In this document: in pieces, positions 17,188 to 26,924 of the stretch
Layout of the letters: each line of letters begins with the position of its first letter
Position numbering within the stretch: position 1 is the stretch's first letter
Assembly: GCA_963730365.1 (NCBI GenBank)
Contig: CAVSRM010000010.1
Span: 1-64,000, forward strand
Source of the DNA: Fodinibacter sp963730365
GTDB taxonomy: Bacteria > Actinomycetota > Actinomycetes > Actinomycetales > Dermatophilaceae
Length of the DNA: 64,000 nt
Reading direction: 5' to 3'
The notes under the pieces: generated by a model
Database searches by the model: none
Seen by the model: the letters and a program-made list of their open reading frames with translations, nothing else
Told to the model about the DNA's origin: nothing
Made by a program: the position numbers and the translations under genes

Positions 17188-18660
17188 TCAGTTCACCGAT
17201 CCGGCGTCACGCGGTCGAGTCCGGCGGCTGCCCCTGAGGGTGCGGTCCATCGGGGAGGCGAGGATCTCGCCGAACACCGTTCCCGTCGCGATCGCCAGCA
17301 GGATGGCGCCGGCCCCCAGCAGGGTGGTGATACCCGACTGGATGGAGAGCAGCCCCGCGCTCCCGCCCGACTGCGCCACCAGCTCGTAGAGGCCACGGAA
17401 GATGGCCAGACCCGGCAGCAGCCCGAAGCTCGCGGGCACGACGAGCACCATCGAGGGGGCATCCATCCGCTGGGCGACGAGCCGCCCGCACACACCCAGC
17501 GCTACGGCCGCGATCCCGGTGGAAGTGATGGGGCCGATGCCCACCCCGCGCAGCAGCACGGCATACACGATCGCTCCACCGGCGCTGAGCAGGCCCACCG
17601 GCAGGATCACCATCCGGCGCGACTGCACCGTCACCGCCCCCGCGACCCCGACCACGAGGGCACCGCCGATCGCGGCGGCCACGGTGGACTGCCCTGTGCG
17701 CAGGTCGAGCACGCCGGGCGAGACGAAGTCGCTGCCGACCAGCTCGGTGATCGACAACATCACGCTCAGGCCGAGGGCGATCCCGATGATCAGGCCCGTG
17801 AGCGCGAGCATCACCCCGAGGAGGCGACCCGCACCGGTGAGCGGATAGCCGAAGAGCACGTCCTCGATGGCCGACGCCATGGTGCGCCCCGGCAGCATCG
17901 CGACGATGCCACCGGCAACGATGAAGGCGAAGCCACTTTCCCCCAGGGAGATCGAGCCGGCGGCGCCGAGGAAGTAGAAGCCTCCGGCGAGGATGGTCGC
18001 GGCGAAGGCGTTGATGGCGTTGCCGTAGAACTCGGGGAGGTCGATCCGGGCGTGCAGCCGGTTGATCCCGGTCACCAGCAGCACGACGAGGATGGTGATG
18101 AAGGCCGCGAGCGCGGTGGCACCGATCATCACGGCGACCGCCGACGCAAGAACCGCACTGGCAAGGTTGACGACCCACGCCTGGTAGTTCCGCGGGTGCT
18201 TCTTGATCGCCCGGAAGCGCTTCTCGGCCTCATCGATGGTCAAGTCACCCCCCACGAGGGCCTCCACCAGCTCGTGGATGGCCACGAGGCGGGCGTAGTC
18301 GTGCCTCGTCTGGCGCACCACCCGCAGGAGGGTGTGCGGTGTGCCGGTGGAGCTGGTCGCCTGGATGATGAGGGACTGCATCGTGATGTCGAGCTCGACG
18401 ACGTCGACGCCACAGGCCGCCGCCACGGCCGCGACGCTTCCCTCCACCTGGGGGGCGCCGGCCCCGGATCGCAGCATGAGCTCGCCGATCCGGGCCGAGA
18501 GTGCGAGGGCCCGGCGGAGGTCGTGGTCCTCGGCGGCCTCGCCGGGGATGCGGGCGTCGCGGTAGGGCGTGCGACGCAGGAGGTCGCGCATCGGCATCGG
18601 CTCGGAGGGCGTGTCGCCGCGCACGAGGCGGCCCCGCTTGTCCCTAGGTGGCGTCGTCAT
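17188..18660 (-). CDS. ThrE-family threonine/serine exporter
   Basis: 490 residues from the ATG at 18660. The N-terminal half is the cytoplasmic ThrE/DUF1212 domain (GELMLRSGAGAPQVEGSV, then VDVVELDITMQSLIIQA). The C-terminal half has about ten transmembrane helices in two sets (ThrE and ThrE_2). Known relatives export threonine and serine by proton exchange. The start codon overlaps the stop of the upstream kinase gene (ATGA at 18657-18660), so the two are translationally coupled. No signal peptide. Confidence 0.88.
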   Translation of the reverse strand: MTTPPRDKRGRLVRGDTPSEPMPMRDLLRRTPYRDARIPGEAAEDHDLRRALALSARIGELMLRSGAGAPQVEGSVAAVAAACGVDVVELDITMQSLIIQATSSTGTPHTLLRVVRQTRHDYARLVAIHELVEALVGGDLTIDEAEKRFRAIKKHPRNYQAWVVNLASAVLASAVAVMIGATALAAFITILVVLLVTGINRLHARIDLPEFYGNAINAFAATILAGGFYFLGAAGSISLGESGFAFIVAGGIVAMLPGRTMASAIEDVLFGYPLTGAGRLLGVMLALTGLIIGIALGLSVMLSITELVGSDFVSPGVLDLRTGQSTVAAAIGGALVVGVAGAVTVQSRRMVILPVGLLSAGGAIVYAVLLRGVGIGPITSTGIAAVALGVCGRLVAQRMDAPSMVLVVPASFGLLPGLAIFRGLYELVAQSGGSAGLLSIQSGITTLLGAGAILLAIATGTVFGEILASPMDRTLRGSRRTRPRDAGSVN

Positions 18661-20536
18661 GGTGCCGGCACCACCTGGTCGACCCACCCCGGGGCCTCCG
18701 GTCGGGGCGTCCACGACGGCCCGTCTCCCACCACGGTCACCGCGACCAGCAGTGTCGCGGCCAGCAGGAGCGCACCGGCCACGACCTGCGCCGTCGTCGC
18801 CCCCGGGGTCAGTCCTCGAACGATGCTGCGGCTCCCCCGCCGCAGGCTCGCCCCGCCCGGACCCCACCACGCGGTCAGCCCGGCGAACGTCCCCGCGGCC
18901 ATCAGGGGCACCACGGCGTCGGCGCGACCACCCGATCCGGTCGCGGTGGTGAGCACGAGCGCGGTCGCGAACATCGCGCACACCCCGACGAGCACGGGGA
19001 GTGCCACCGAGACCACGGCGCCGAGCGCCCCGACCACGAGGTGCCACGGGCTCGTCGCAACGGCCACGGCCACGTCGGACCCCCGGGCCCCGCGTTCGTG
19101 GCGGCGCATCACCAGGGCGGTGACGGATCGGTCGGCCGTGCGGGCCAGGGTCGCCCAGACCATCAGGGTGAGGAGCGCGACGAGGGGCGCTGCGGCAGTG
19201 AGCGCAGCGAGCAGCGCCAGCAGCGCGAGGAGGGTTCCGGTGCGGCTGGGGCGCCCGATGCGCGGGTCGGCGTGGGTCCCGTGGCCCAGGCGCGCGGCAT
19301 CCCAGTCCGACTCGCCGTCGGGCAGCGGCGCCTCGAGGTGCTCCGCTGGGCCGGGGTACGGCGCCGGAGCGACGCGCGGCGCGACCTCGCGGGCCACCGG
19401 AGGAGCGGGCTGCTGGGCGACGGGTCGTGCCTGCTCCCAGCCGGGGGGGCCGGCCGGCCGACCCGAGGAGTACGCCCCGGGGGTCGGCGGCGGTGGGGGC
19501 ACCTGCTGACGTGGTGCCTGCTGGGGTGGTGCCTGCTGGGGCGGCGCCTGCCGGGGCGGGCCTGCTGGACCGGCGGCGGCGCGGTCGAGGCTGCCGCAGC
19601 CACGGGCAGCGCCGTCGTCGGCGGCGTCGCGAGCTGCTGGGTCTCCGGTCGCACCCGACGCATCTGGATGGCTTCGGTCACCGGGGCACCGTGGGCGTAG
19701 CGCTCGAGGGCCTTGACGACCTCGTCGTGGTGCGGTCGGTCGCCCGGATCGGGGGACAACGCCGCATACAGCAGCGGCTCGATCCGCGGGTCGACGGCGC
19801 CGAGGTCGGGATCGCCCTGCGCGACCCGTGCCAGCACGGCATTCATCGCCCCGCGACCGAACGGCGGCGCCCCGCTCGCAGCGAAGGCCGTCGTCGCGGC
19901 CCACCCCCACCAGTCCGTCGCCGGCGTCACGTCGTCGCCCGCGACGACCTCGGGGGCGAGGTAGCCGGGGGTGCCCATGACGAGACCGGTCATCGTCAGC
20001 CGGATGTCGTCGGCGACGTGCGCGATGCCGAAGTCGATGAGCACCGGGTCCCCGTCGACGAGCAGGACGTTGCCGGGCTTGACGTCGCGGTGCACGACCT
20101 GCGCGGAGTGGATGACGTCGAGCGCCTCGGCAAGCCCGTCGGCCACGCGGTGCAGGTCGACCGGGGCAAGGGGCCCGCGCTCGCTCACCAGGTCGTCGAG
20201 CGAGGGACCCGGCACGTAGCGGGTCACGATGTACGGGGTCTCACCGTCGACGTCGGCGTCGATCACGGGGGCCACTCGGGGGCTGCGGATCCGGCTCAGG
20301 GTGTCGACCTCACGGCTCAGCCGGGCCCGGGCATCGGGATCCTGGGCGACGTGCGGTCGCAGCACCTTCACGGCTACGGCTCGGCCGTGGCGGTCGAGCC
20401 CCAGGTGCACGACCCCCATGCCGCCCTCGCCGAGCTTCTGGACGAGGCGGTACTCCCCCAGCCGGGTGTGCTCACCCGGTACGGGGGTCAGGTCGTCCTC
20501 CGGCACTCGGCCGTCGGCCGTGGCGTCGGCGGTCAT
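18657..20536 (-). CDS. Ser/Thr protein kinase with C-terminal membrane domain, apparent frameshift
   Basis: PknB-type kinase domain at residues about 28-290: glycine loop LGEGGMGVVHLG, Lys57, HRDVKPGN (149-156), DFG (168-170), and the APE-like LAPE. A Pro/Gln linker follows, then four to six transmembrane helices. The kinase frame goes wrong near 19560: the real linker (QAPPQQAPPQQAP...) and membrane part are in another frame running to 18657. One missing base in the run GGCCCGCCCC would explain it. Corrected, the protein is about 626 residues. PASTA domains are absent. It is coupled to the ThrE-like exporter, which suggests the kinase may regulate that transporter. The frameshift may be a sequence error in GC-rich repeats. 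Confidence 0.82.
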
Positions 20537-20602
20537 CCCCCCACGGTAGGGCGTGTTGCTGGGTGCTCGCTGAACCGCCCGGCCTGCCGCGCCGGTGCCG
20601 GG

Positions 20603-21031
20603 CTACTGCTGGATGTAGTGGCGCAGCTGGTCGCGCTCGGCCTGGAGGTCGTCGATGCGGTTCTTCACCACGTCGCCGATGCTGACGATGGCCTGGAGCT
20701 TGCCGTCGAGGACCACGGGGACGTGGCGGATGCGGCGCTCGGTCATCGCGCTCTCGAGGTCGTCGAGCCCGTCGTCCGGGCCGCAGGTGTGCACCTCGGC
20801 GGTCATGATCTGCCCCACCGGAGCCTGCAGCAGGGCCGCCCCGTCGGTGTGCAGGTGCCGGACGACGTCGCGCTCGCTGACGATCCCGTGCACCGCCTCC
20901 CCGTCGTCGCTCACCACGACGGCACCGATCTTGTGCTCCGAGAGGAGCCTCAACAGCTCCTCGACGGTGGCGTCCGACCGCACCGTGATGACGTCCCCGC
21001 CCTTGCGCCTGACCACGTCCGAGATCTTCAT
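20603..21031 (-). CDS. CBS-domain protein
   Basis: 142 residues made of two tandem CBS motifs (about 8-60 and 72-125: DVVRRKGGDVITVRSDATVE, VHGIVSERDVVRHL, VGQIMTAEVHTC, QAIVSIGDVVKNRI). A short coiled-coil tail with a C-terminal QQ ends the protein. Pairs of CBS motifs form a Bateman module that binds adenine nucleotides or SAM and senses energy state. The start ATG at 21031 is picked because the family motif MKISDV begins there; the longer frame is not homologous. It stands alone, in the same direction as its neighbours. Confidence 0.88.
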   Translation of the reverse strand: MKISDVVRRKGGDVITVRSDATVEELLRLLSEHKIGAVVVSDDGEAVHGIVSERDVVRHLHTDGAALLQAPVGQIMTAEVHTCGPDDGLDDLESAMTERRIRHVPVVLDGKLQAIVSIGDVVKNRIDDLQAERDQLRHYIQQ

Positions 21032-21140
21032 TCCAGAACGATAGGGGTGGTCGGGGTGATGCGCCAGAGGGAGGCGAGCCCTGTCACACCGGACGGGCCC
21101 GGCATCCGGACTGCGTGGCCCCGGATGCCGGTGCCGCGGC

Positions 21141-22175
21141 TCAGTCGCCGGCGGGCGCCGCCCCGGTCGACCCGCGCACGACGAGCTCGGGCCGGAAGAC
21201 GTACTCGGCCCGGGGCGGTGGCGCGCCGGCGATCTCCTCGAGGAGCGCGCGGACCGCGGCGTCACCCATCGCGTCGACCGACTGCCGGATCGTCGTGAGC
21301 GGCGGGTCCGTGAAGGCCATCATCGTCGAGTCGTCGTAGCCCACCACCGACACATCACGGGGAACCTTCAGGCCCATCGACCTCGCCTGGCGGATCGCAC
21401 CGAGAGCCATGAGGTCCGAGCCGCAGATGACCGCCGTCACCCCGTGGGTGATCAACCGGCCGGCGGCGGCGGCACCGCCCTCTAGGCTGAAGACGGTGTG
21501 GGTGACGAGCCGGTCGAGGTGGGCGGGCTCGACGTGGATGTGCTCGCGCATGGCCTCGCGAAAGCCCCGGACCTTGCGGATGACCGGGGTGTACCGCTCG
21601 GCGCCGACGGCCAGCCCGATCTCGGTGTGGCCGAGCTGCACGAGGTGGCTGACGGCGAGGTCCATCGAGGTGACGTCGTCGTTGGAGACGAACGGGGCGT
21701 CGACGCCTTCGAGGTAGCCGTTGACGAGCACGATCGGGAGGCCCCGCTCGCGCAGCACCCGGTAGCGACCGGGGTCCGACGTCGCGTCGGCGTGCTGGCC
21801 GGAGACGTAGATCAGGCCCGCGACGCCCCGGTCGAGCAGCATCCGGACGTAGTCGTCCTCCTGGACCCCGCCCGGCGTCATGGGGCACAGCACGGTCGTG
21901 TAGCCCTCGGCCGTCAGCGCGGTCTCGATCACCTGCGCGAATGCCGGGAAGATCGGGTTGACCAGCTCTGGGACGAGCACGCCCACGACCTGCGCCGAGG
22001 TCTGCTTGAGCCGGGTCGGCCGGTCGTAGCCGAGGACGTCGATCGCGGTGAGCACGGCATCGCGCGTGCTGTCGGAGACGCCCGGCCGGTCGTTGAGGAC
22101 GCGGCTGACGGTGGCCTCGCTGACATCGGCCTGGGCCGCGATGTCGGACAGGCGCGCCGAGCGCAGCTCACTCAC
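21141..22175 (-). CDS. LacI-family transcriptional regulator
   Basis: 344 residues from the GTG at 22175 (VSELRSARLSDI), with a CCGAGGG site before it. The N-terminal helix-turn-helix (residues 8-30, LSDIAAQADVSEATVSRVLN) is followed by a periplasmic-binding-like sensor domain (VVGVLVPELVNPIFPAFAQV through the C-terminal RPELVVRGST). Such repressors release DNA when they bind a sugar. It is transcribed divergently from the sugar ABC ATPase gene, and a LacI-type operator lies in the gap, so repression of that ATPase by this protein is a reasonable inference. Confidence 0.93.
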   Translation of the reverse strand: MSELRSARLSDIAAQADVSEATVSRVLNDRPGVSDSTRDAVLTAIDVLGYDRPTRLKQTSAQVVGVLVPELVNPIFPAFAQVIETALTAEGYTTVLCPMTPGGVQEDDYVRMLLDRGVAGLIYVSGQHADATSDPGRYRVLRERGLPIVLVNGYLEGVDAPFVSNDDVTSMDLAVSHLVQLGHTEIGLAVGAERYTPVIRKVRGFREAMREHIHVEPAHLDRLVTHTVFSLEGGAAAAGRLITHGVTAVICGSDLMALGAIRQARSMGLKVPRDVSVVGYDDSTMMAFTDPPLTTIRQSVDAMGDAAVRALLEEIAGAPPPRAEYVFRPELVVRGSTGAAPAGD

Positions 22176-22524
22176 CCCTCGGAGCCTAGTGGGAGCCCGC
22201 GGCCACCCCACGCCCACGCCCACGCCCGCGCCCGCGCCACGCCCCCGCATCCGCATCGCACCCGCCGCCCGCCCGCTCGCTCCGCCGTTTGAACGCCATG
22301 GTGGCGAAACGCATGGACGGCGCCCATGTTTCGACGCCATCCGGCGCGTTGGACACCATGGCGGCGAAGCGAGGGGAATCGCGCCCAGCCGAGACGGGGC
22401 TATCGCGAACGGCGCCCACACGGCATACTGGCGAAACCGCTTACACCGATGTGGCGGGAGTTCCACACACCTTTACAACGGATCGTCCGGCACGTTCCTG
22501 CCGGTGAGGGAAGGCAATGACGCC
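22176..22524. promoter_or_regulatory. Divergent promoter region with palindromes and short repeats
   Basis: A 349-base gap between the LacI gene and the ABC ATPase gene. It contains a CGCCCA/CGCCCG hexamer run (22205-22245), an imperfect inverted repeat (22298-22316 with 22323-22340, core GGCGAAAC), a related direct copy at 22356-22371, and the operator at 22433-22444. The first arms look like binding sites for one dimeric protein. Confidence 0.55.
22433..22444. promoter_or_regulatory. Putative LacI-type operator
   Basis: GAAACCGCTTAC has the central CG and near-symmetric GAAA/TTxC arms of LacI-family operators. It lies about 80 bases before the ATPase start, in an AT-richer stretch. Confidence 0.5.
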
Positions 22525-23634
<1,110 letters not shown>

Positions 23635-23649
23635 GTCGGCACCGACCAC

Positions 23650-23685
23650 CGCGACGCCCCGGACTACGTCGTCCGGGGCGTCGCG
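23650..23685 (+). terminator. Strong hairpin after the ABC ATPase gene
   Basis: Perfect 15-bp stem (CGCGACGCCCCGGAC / GTCCGGGGCGTCGCG) with a 6-base loop, 16 bases after the stop codon. No T tract, as usual in high-GC actinobacteria. Confidence 0.8.
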
Positions 23686-23721
23686 TCGTCCCCTGCACCC
23701 GCTCGAGAGGGAGCGCACCCC

Positions 23722-24963
23722 GTGGCACTGCAGATCACCGCCGCCCGGCCCGACCCGGCCCTGCTCGACCTGCCGTGGCGAATTCCCCTGGAGGAGTGGC
23801 CGGACGAGCTCCTCGCCGCGCTTCCGCGTGGCATCTCCCGGCACGTCGTGCGCTTCGTGCGGCTCTCGGGGCGCGTGCTCGCCATCAAGGAGATCAAGGC
23901 CGACATCGCGCGACGTGAGTACGAGCTGCTGCGCAACCTCAACCGTCTCGACCTGCCCAGCGTGACGCCCTTCGCGGTGATCAGTGGTCGCGAGGCCATG
24001 GACGGCAGCCCGCTCGACGCGTGCCTCATCACGCGCCACCTCCAGTTCTCCCTGCCCTACCGCGCGCTCTACAGCCAGTCCCTGCGCAAGGGCACGGCGG
24101 TGCGACTCATCGACGCCCTCGCCGTCCTGCTGGTGCGCCTGCACCTCGCCGGCTTCTGGTGGGGCGATGTCTCGCTCTCCAACACCCTCTTCCGTCGCGA
24201 TGCCGGGGCGTTCGCCGCCTACCTCGTCGACGCCGAGACCGGCGAGCTCCGCCCCCAGCTCAGCGACGGCCAGCGCGAGCACGACCTCGAGATCGCCCGC
24301 GTCAACATCGCCGGCGAGCTGATGGACCTCGAGGCAGGAGGCCTGCTCAAGGAGGAACGCGACCCGGTTGCCGTGAGCCAGCGGATCGTCACGCGCTACC
24401 GCGAGCTCTGGGACGAGCTCACCGGCTCCGAGGAGATCGACGGGTCGGAACGGTGGCGCGTCGACGACCGGATCCGGCGGCTCAACGCGCTCGGCTTCGA
24501 CGTCGACGAGCTTGCCATCACCACCGACATCGACGGCACGACGATCCAGATCCAGCCCAAGGTCGTCGACTCCGGTCACCACTCACGGCGGCTGCTCAGG
24601 CTCACGGGCCTCGACGTCCGCGAGAACCAGGCGCGCCGGCTCCTCAATGACCTCGACGCCTACACCGCCGCCACCGGCCGCCAGGGTGAGGACGAGGAGT
24701 TCGTCGCCCACGACTGGCTCACCCACGTCTACGAGCCGGTCACCCGCCGGGTCCCCCGCTCACTCGTCGGCAAGCTCGAGCCGGCCGAGGTCTTTCACGA
24801 GGTGCTCGAGCACCGGTGGTACCTCGCTGAGCACGCCCAGCACGACATCCCCATCGAGGTGGCGATCGAGGACTACCTCGCATCGGTGCTGCCGGGAAAA
24901 CCCGACGAGCAGGCCGTCCTGGGGGTCGACACGACCGAGCTGCCGGTCATCGCCCACGACTGA
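23722..24963 (+). CDS. DUF4032 kinase-like protein
   Basis: 413 residues, GTG start at 23722. The N-terminal half (about 30-250) resembles a lipopolysaccharide-kinase/RIO-like fold: VLAIKEIKADIARREYELLR supplies a lysine and glutamate, and FWWGDVSLSNTLFRRDAG resembles a degenerate catalytic loop, with AYLVDAETGE as a metal-binding strand. The C-terminal half is the DUF4032 domain proper. Activity is unknown. It is common in actinobacteria beside the sugar ABC ATPase gene, as here. Soluble, no signal peptide. Confidence 0.85.
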   Translation: MALQITAARPDPALLDLPWRIPLEEWPDELLAALPRGISRHVVRFVRLSGRVLAIKEIKADIARREYELLRNLNRLDLPSVTPFAVISGREAMDGSPLDACLITRHLQFSLPYRALYSQSLRKGTAVRLIDALAVLLVRLHLAGFWWGDVSLSNTLFRRDAGAFAAYLVDAETGELRPQLSDGQREHDLEIARVNIAGELMDLEAGGLLKEERDPVAVSQRIVTRYRELWDELTGSEEIDGSERWRVDDRIRRLNALGFDVDELAITTDIDGTTIQIQPKVVDSGHHSRRLLRLTGLDVRENQARRLLNDLDAYTAATGRQGEDEEFVAHDWLTHVYEPVTRRVPRSLVGKLEPAEVFHEVLEHRWYLAEHAQHDIPIEVAIEDYLASVLPGKPDEQAVLGVDTTELPVIAHD

Positions 24964-25008
24964 CCCACCCGTAGGATCGAGCAAGCCGAGCACCCAGCAG
25001 GGGGAGTC

Positions 25009-25863
25009 ATGACCGACCAGCCGCACGAGGCCCCGCAGCCGACGCCAGCGGATTCGGACGCATCCGACGCGAGTGCACAGGAGACGGCCGCACAGGAGAC
25101 GCCCGCGCAGGAGTCGGGCCCAGCCACGTATGCCGCGCCGCCGGCACCAGCCGGGCCCCCACCGTCGGGGCCTGCCCCGGTCACGCCCGGTGAGCCGTAT
25201 GCCGCTGGGCCCGGCCAGCCGCCCGCGCCACCGAACCCCTACGCACCCCCCGCCGCGGCGGGTCCCTACGGACCTCCCCCGCCGGCGAACCCCTACGGCG
25301 GCCCGGTGGCCGCGCCGACGTACGACGGCGGTCGCGCCATGCACCCGGGCTCCATCGGCTACGTCGAGCAGAACTTCGGGCGGGTCGCGGACTTCGGGCA
25401 GCGGGTCCTCGCCCTCCTCATCGACACCGCCATCAGCCTCATCGGTCTCATCCCGATGATCATCGGCATCGTCGTGCTCGTCGCGGCCGCCCCGACGACC
25501 ACGACCTACGACCAGTTCGGCAACGCGACGCTGACCGGCGGCAACACGAGCCTCGCCGTCGTCGGCGGCCTGCTCATCGCCTTCGGCGCCCTCCTTGCCA
25601 TCGGGATCTCCCTGTGGAACAGGGTGTTCCGGATGGGACGCACCGGACAGAGCGTGGGCAAGTCGATCATCGGGTTGAAGCTCATCGACGACAAGACCGG
25701 TCAGCCGATCGGAGCGTGGATGGCGTTCCTGCGCGAGATCGTCCAGAGCATCGTCAACCAGGTCTTCTACCTGGGCTACCTCTGGATGCTCTGGGACACC
25801 GACAAGCAGACCGTCGGTGACAAGGCCGTGCACTCCACCGTGGTCGTCCTGCCCAAGGGCTGA
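25009..25863 (+). CDS. RDD-family membrane protein
   Basis: 284 residues. A Pro/Ala/Gly-rich disordered N terminus (1-115) with repeated NPY-type motifs precedes an RDD domain (about 125-280). The latter has three transmembrane segments and the family marks FGQRVLALLIDT and GRTGQSVGKSIIGLKLIDD. RDD proteins have been linked to ion transport and protein recruitment, but this one has no assigned role. An AGGGGGAGTC site precedes the ATG. Confidence 0.88.
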   Translation: MTDQPHEAPQPTPADSDASDASAQETAAQETPAQESGPATYAAPPAPAGPPPSGPAPVTPGEPYAAGPGQPPAPPNPYAPPAAAGPYGPPPPANPYGGPVAAPTYDGGRAMHPGSIGYVEQNFGRVADFGQRVLALLIDTAISLIGLIPMIIGIVVLVAAAPTTTTYDQFGNATLTGGNTSLAVVGGLLIAFGALLAIGISLWNRVFRMGRTGQSVGKSIIGLKLIDDKTGQPIGAWMAFLREIVQSIVNQVFYLGYLWMLWDTDKQTVGDKAVHSTVVVLPKG

Positions 25864-25871
25864 GCCCAGGT

Positions 25872-25970
25872 CGAGGCACCCGCATCGAGGAGTCTGGTCC
25901 GAGGAACCCGGCTCAAGGTCCCCCGGGCGAGGAGCCCTGGGCCCGAGAACCGCGCTCGAGGAGCCCGGGC
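25872..25970. repeat. Degenerate 14-bp tandem repeat
   Basis: About seven units, mostly starting CGAGG (25872, 25886, 25900, 25914, 25928, 25944, 25957), with units such as CGAGGAACCCGGCT and CGAGGAGCCCGGGC. The first five steps are exactly 14 bases. The array fills the space between the convergent RDD and DUF2752 genes. Confidence 0.7.
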
Positions 25971-25992
25971 AAAAAACCTGGCCGGTCCGGGG

Positions 25993-26436
25993 TCAGGCCG
26001 GCGAGGCCCAGGCCCAGCCGGGGATGTTGCGGGCGATGGTGAACGCCACGAACCCGGCGGCCACCACCCACGGCGTCCAGACCGCCGGCGTCCAGCGCAC
26101 CGGCCGGCCGGTCCAGCGCGAGACGGTCCACACGAGCCAGACCGCGACGAGCGCACCGAGAATGAGCGGCGCGGCGATGTTCCGGTCGAGAGCCCCGGCG
26201 AGGTCGCCGTGGGCCAGGTCGTGCGTGGCCCGGAGCATCCCGCACCCGGGGCAGTAGATGCCGGCCAGGGCCAGGGTCGGGCAGAGGGGGTAGTGACCGG
26301 GCTGGTTGGGATCGACGGAGGCGACGTACGCCGTGGCCGCGACCGTCGCGGCCCCCACCCCCAGGGGCAGGGCGAGGCGTCGCCAACGAGGAGCGGACTC
26401 CGTCGTCGGTGACGCCTCGCGCTGCAGCGTCAGCAC
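25993..26436 (-). CDS. DUF2752 membrane protein
   Basis: 147 residues from the GTG at 26436. Three transmembrane segments (about 19-38, 75-95 and 118-138). The DUF2752 signature CPTLALAGIYCPGCGMLRATHDLAHGD carries a CPGCG motif in the first loop. The start lies two bases beyond the stop of the DUF4190 gene, so both are one transcript. The CPGCG cysteines suggest metal or thiol chemistry, but no function is established. Confidence 0.85.
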   Translation of the reverse strand: MLTLQREASPTTESAPRWRRLALPLGVGAATVAATAYVASVDPNQPGHYPLCPTLALAGIYCPGCGMLRATHDLAHGDLAGALDRNIAAPLILGALVAVWLVWTVSRWTGRPVRWTPAVWTPWVVAAGFVAFTIARNIPGWAWASPA

Positions 26437-26438
26437 GC

Positions 26439-26798
26439 TCAGTTGCCGGACACGGCCGCGAGGCCGCCCAGGAAGAGGAACCAGATGAGCGAGAGCGCGA
26501 GGAGCACCATGCCGACGATGCCGAGGATCCGGCCGATGACGACGATCTGTCGGTTGCCGTAGCGCGCCGGGTCGGCGTCGATCTCCTTGAGGGCGTTGTT
26601 GCCCATGACGAAGGCCGCGATGCCCAGCGGCGAGCAGCACACGAGCGAGAGGATGCCCAGCACGAGGATGGTGATCCCCTTGGGGTGGTCCACCGGTCCG
26701 CCCATGCCACCGGCCGGCGGCGGCGGGGCTCCGTAGCCTCCCTCACCCGAGCCCGGCGGGGGCGGCGGGGGAGGCGGGGTCGATCCGTAGTCAGACAT
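26439..26798 (-). CDS. DUF4190-type small membrane protein
   Basis: 119 residues from the ATG at 26798 (MSDYGSTPPP), preceded by GAGAGGGAAC. The N-terminal proline/glycine-rich tail (1-40) precedes two transmembrane helices (about 45-70 and 92-115) around ALKEIDADPARYGNRQ, the DUF4190 pattern. Two cysteines (VCCSP) lie in the first helix. Unknown function, co-transcribed with the DUF2752 gene. Confidence 0.82.
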   Translation of the reverse strand: MSDYGSTPPPPPPPPGSGEGGYGAPPPPAGGMGGPVDHPKGITILVLGILSLVCCSPLGIAAFVMGNNALKEIDADPARYGNRQIVVIGRILGIVGMVLLALSLIWFLFLGGLAAVSGN

Positions 26799-26924
26799 GA
26801 GTTCCCTCTCAACGATCATCGCGGGGAGTGGTCACACCCCCGTGCCGAGGTTGCCTCGGCGGCGCCGATCCTCGCACAGTGAGGAGCGCTTTATCGACCC
26901 TTTCCGGCCGATCCCACGTGTCGA

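Noticed and set aside
17005..19509. 834-codon plus-strand frame over tRNA-Thr, ThrE and kinase
   Set aside because: Shadow of the minus-strand genes; it would also run through a tRNA.
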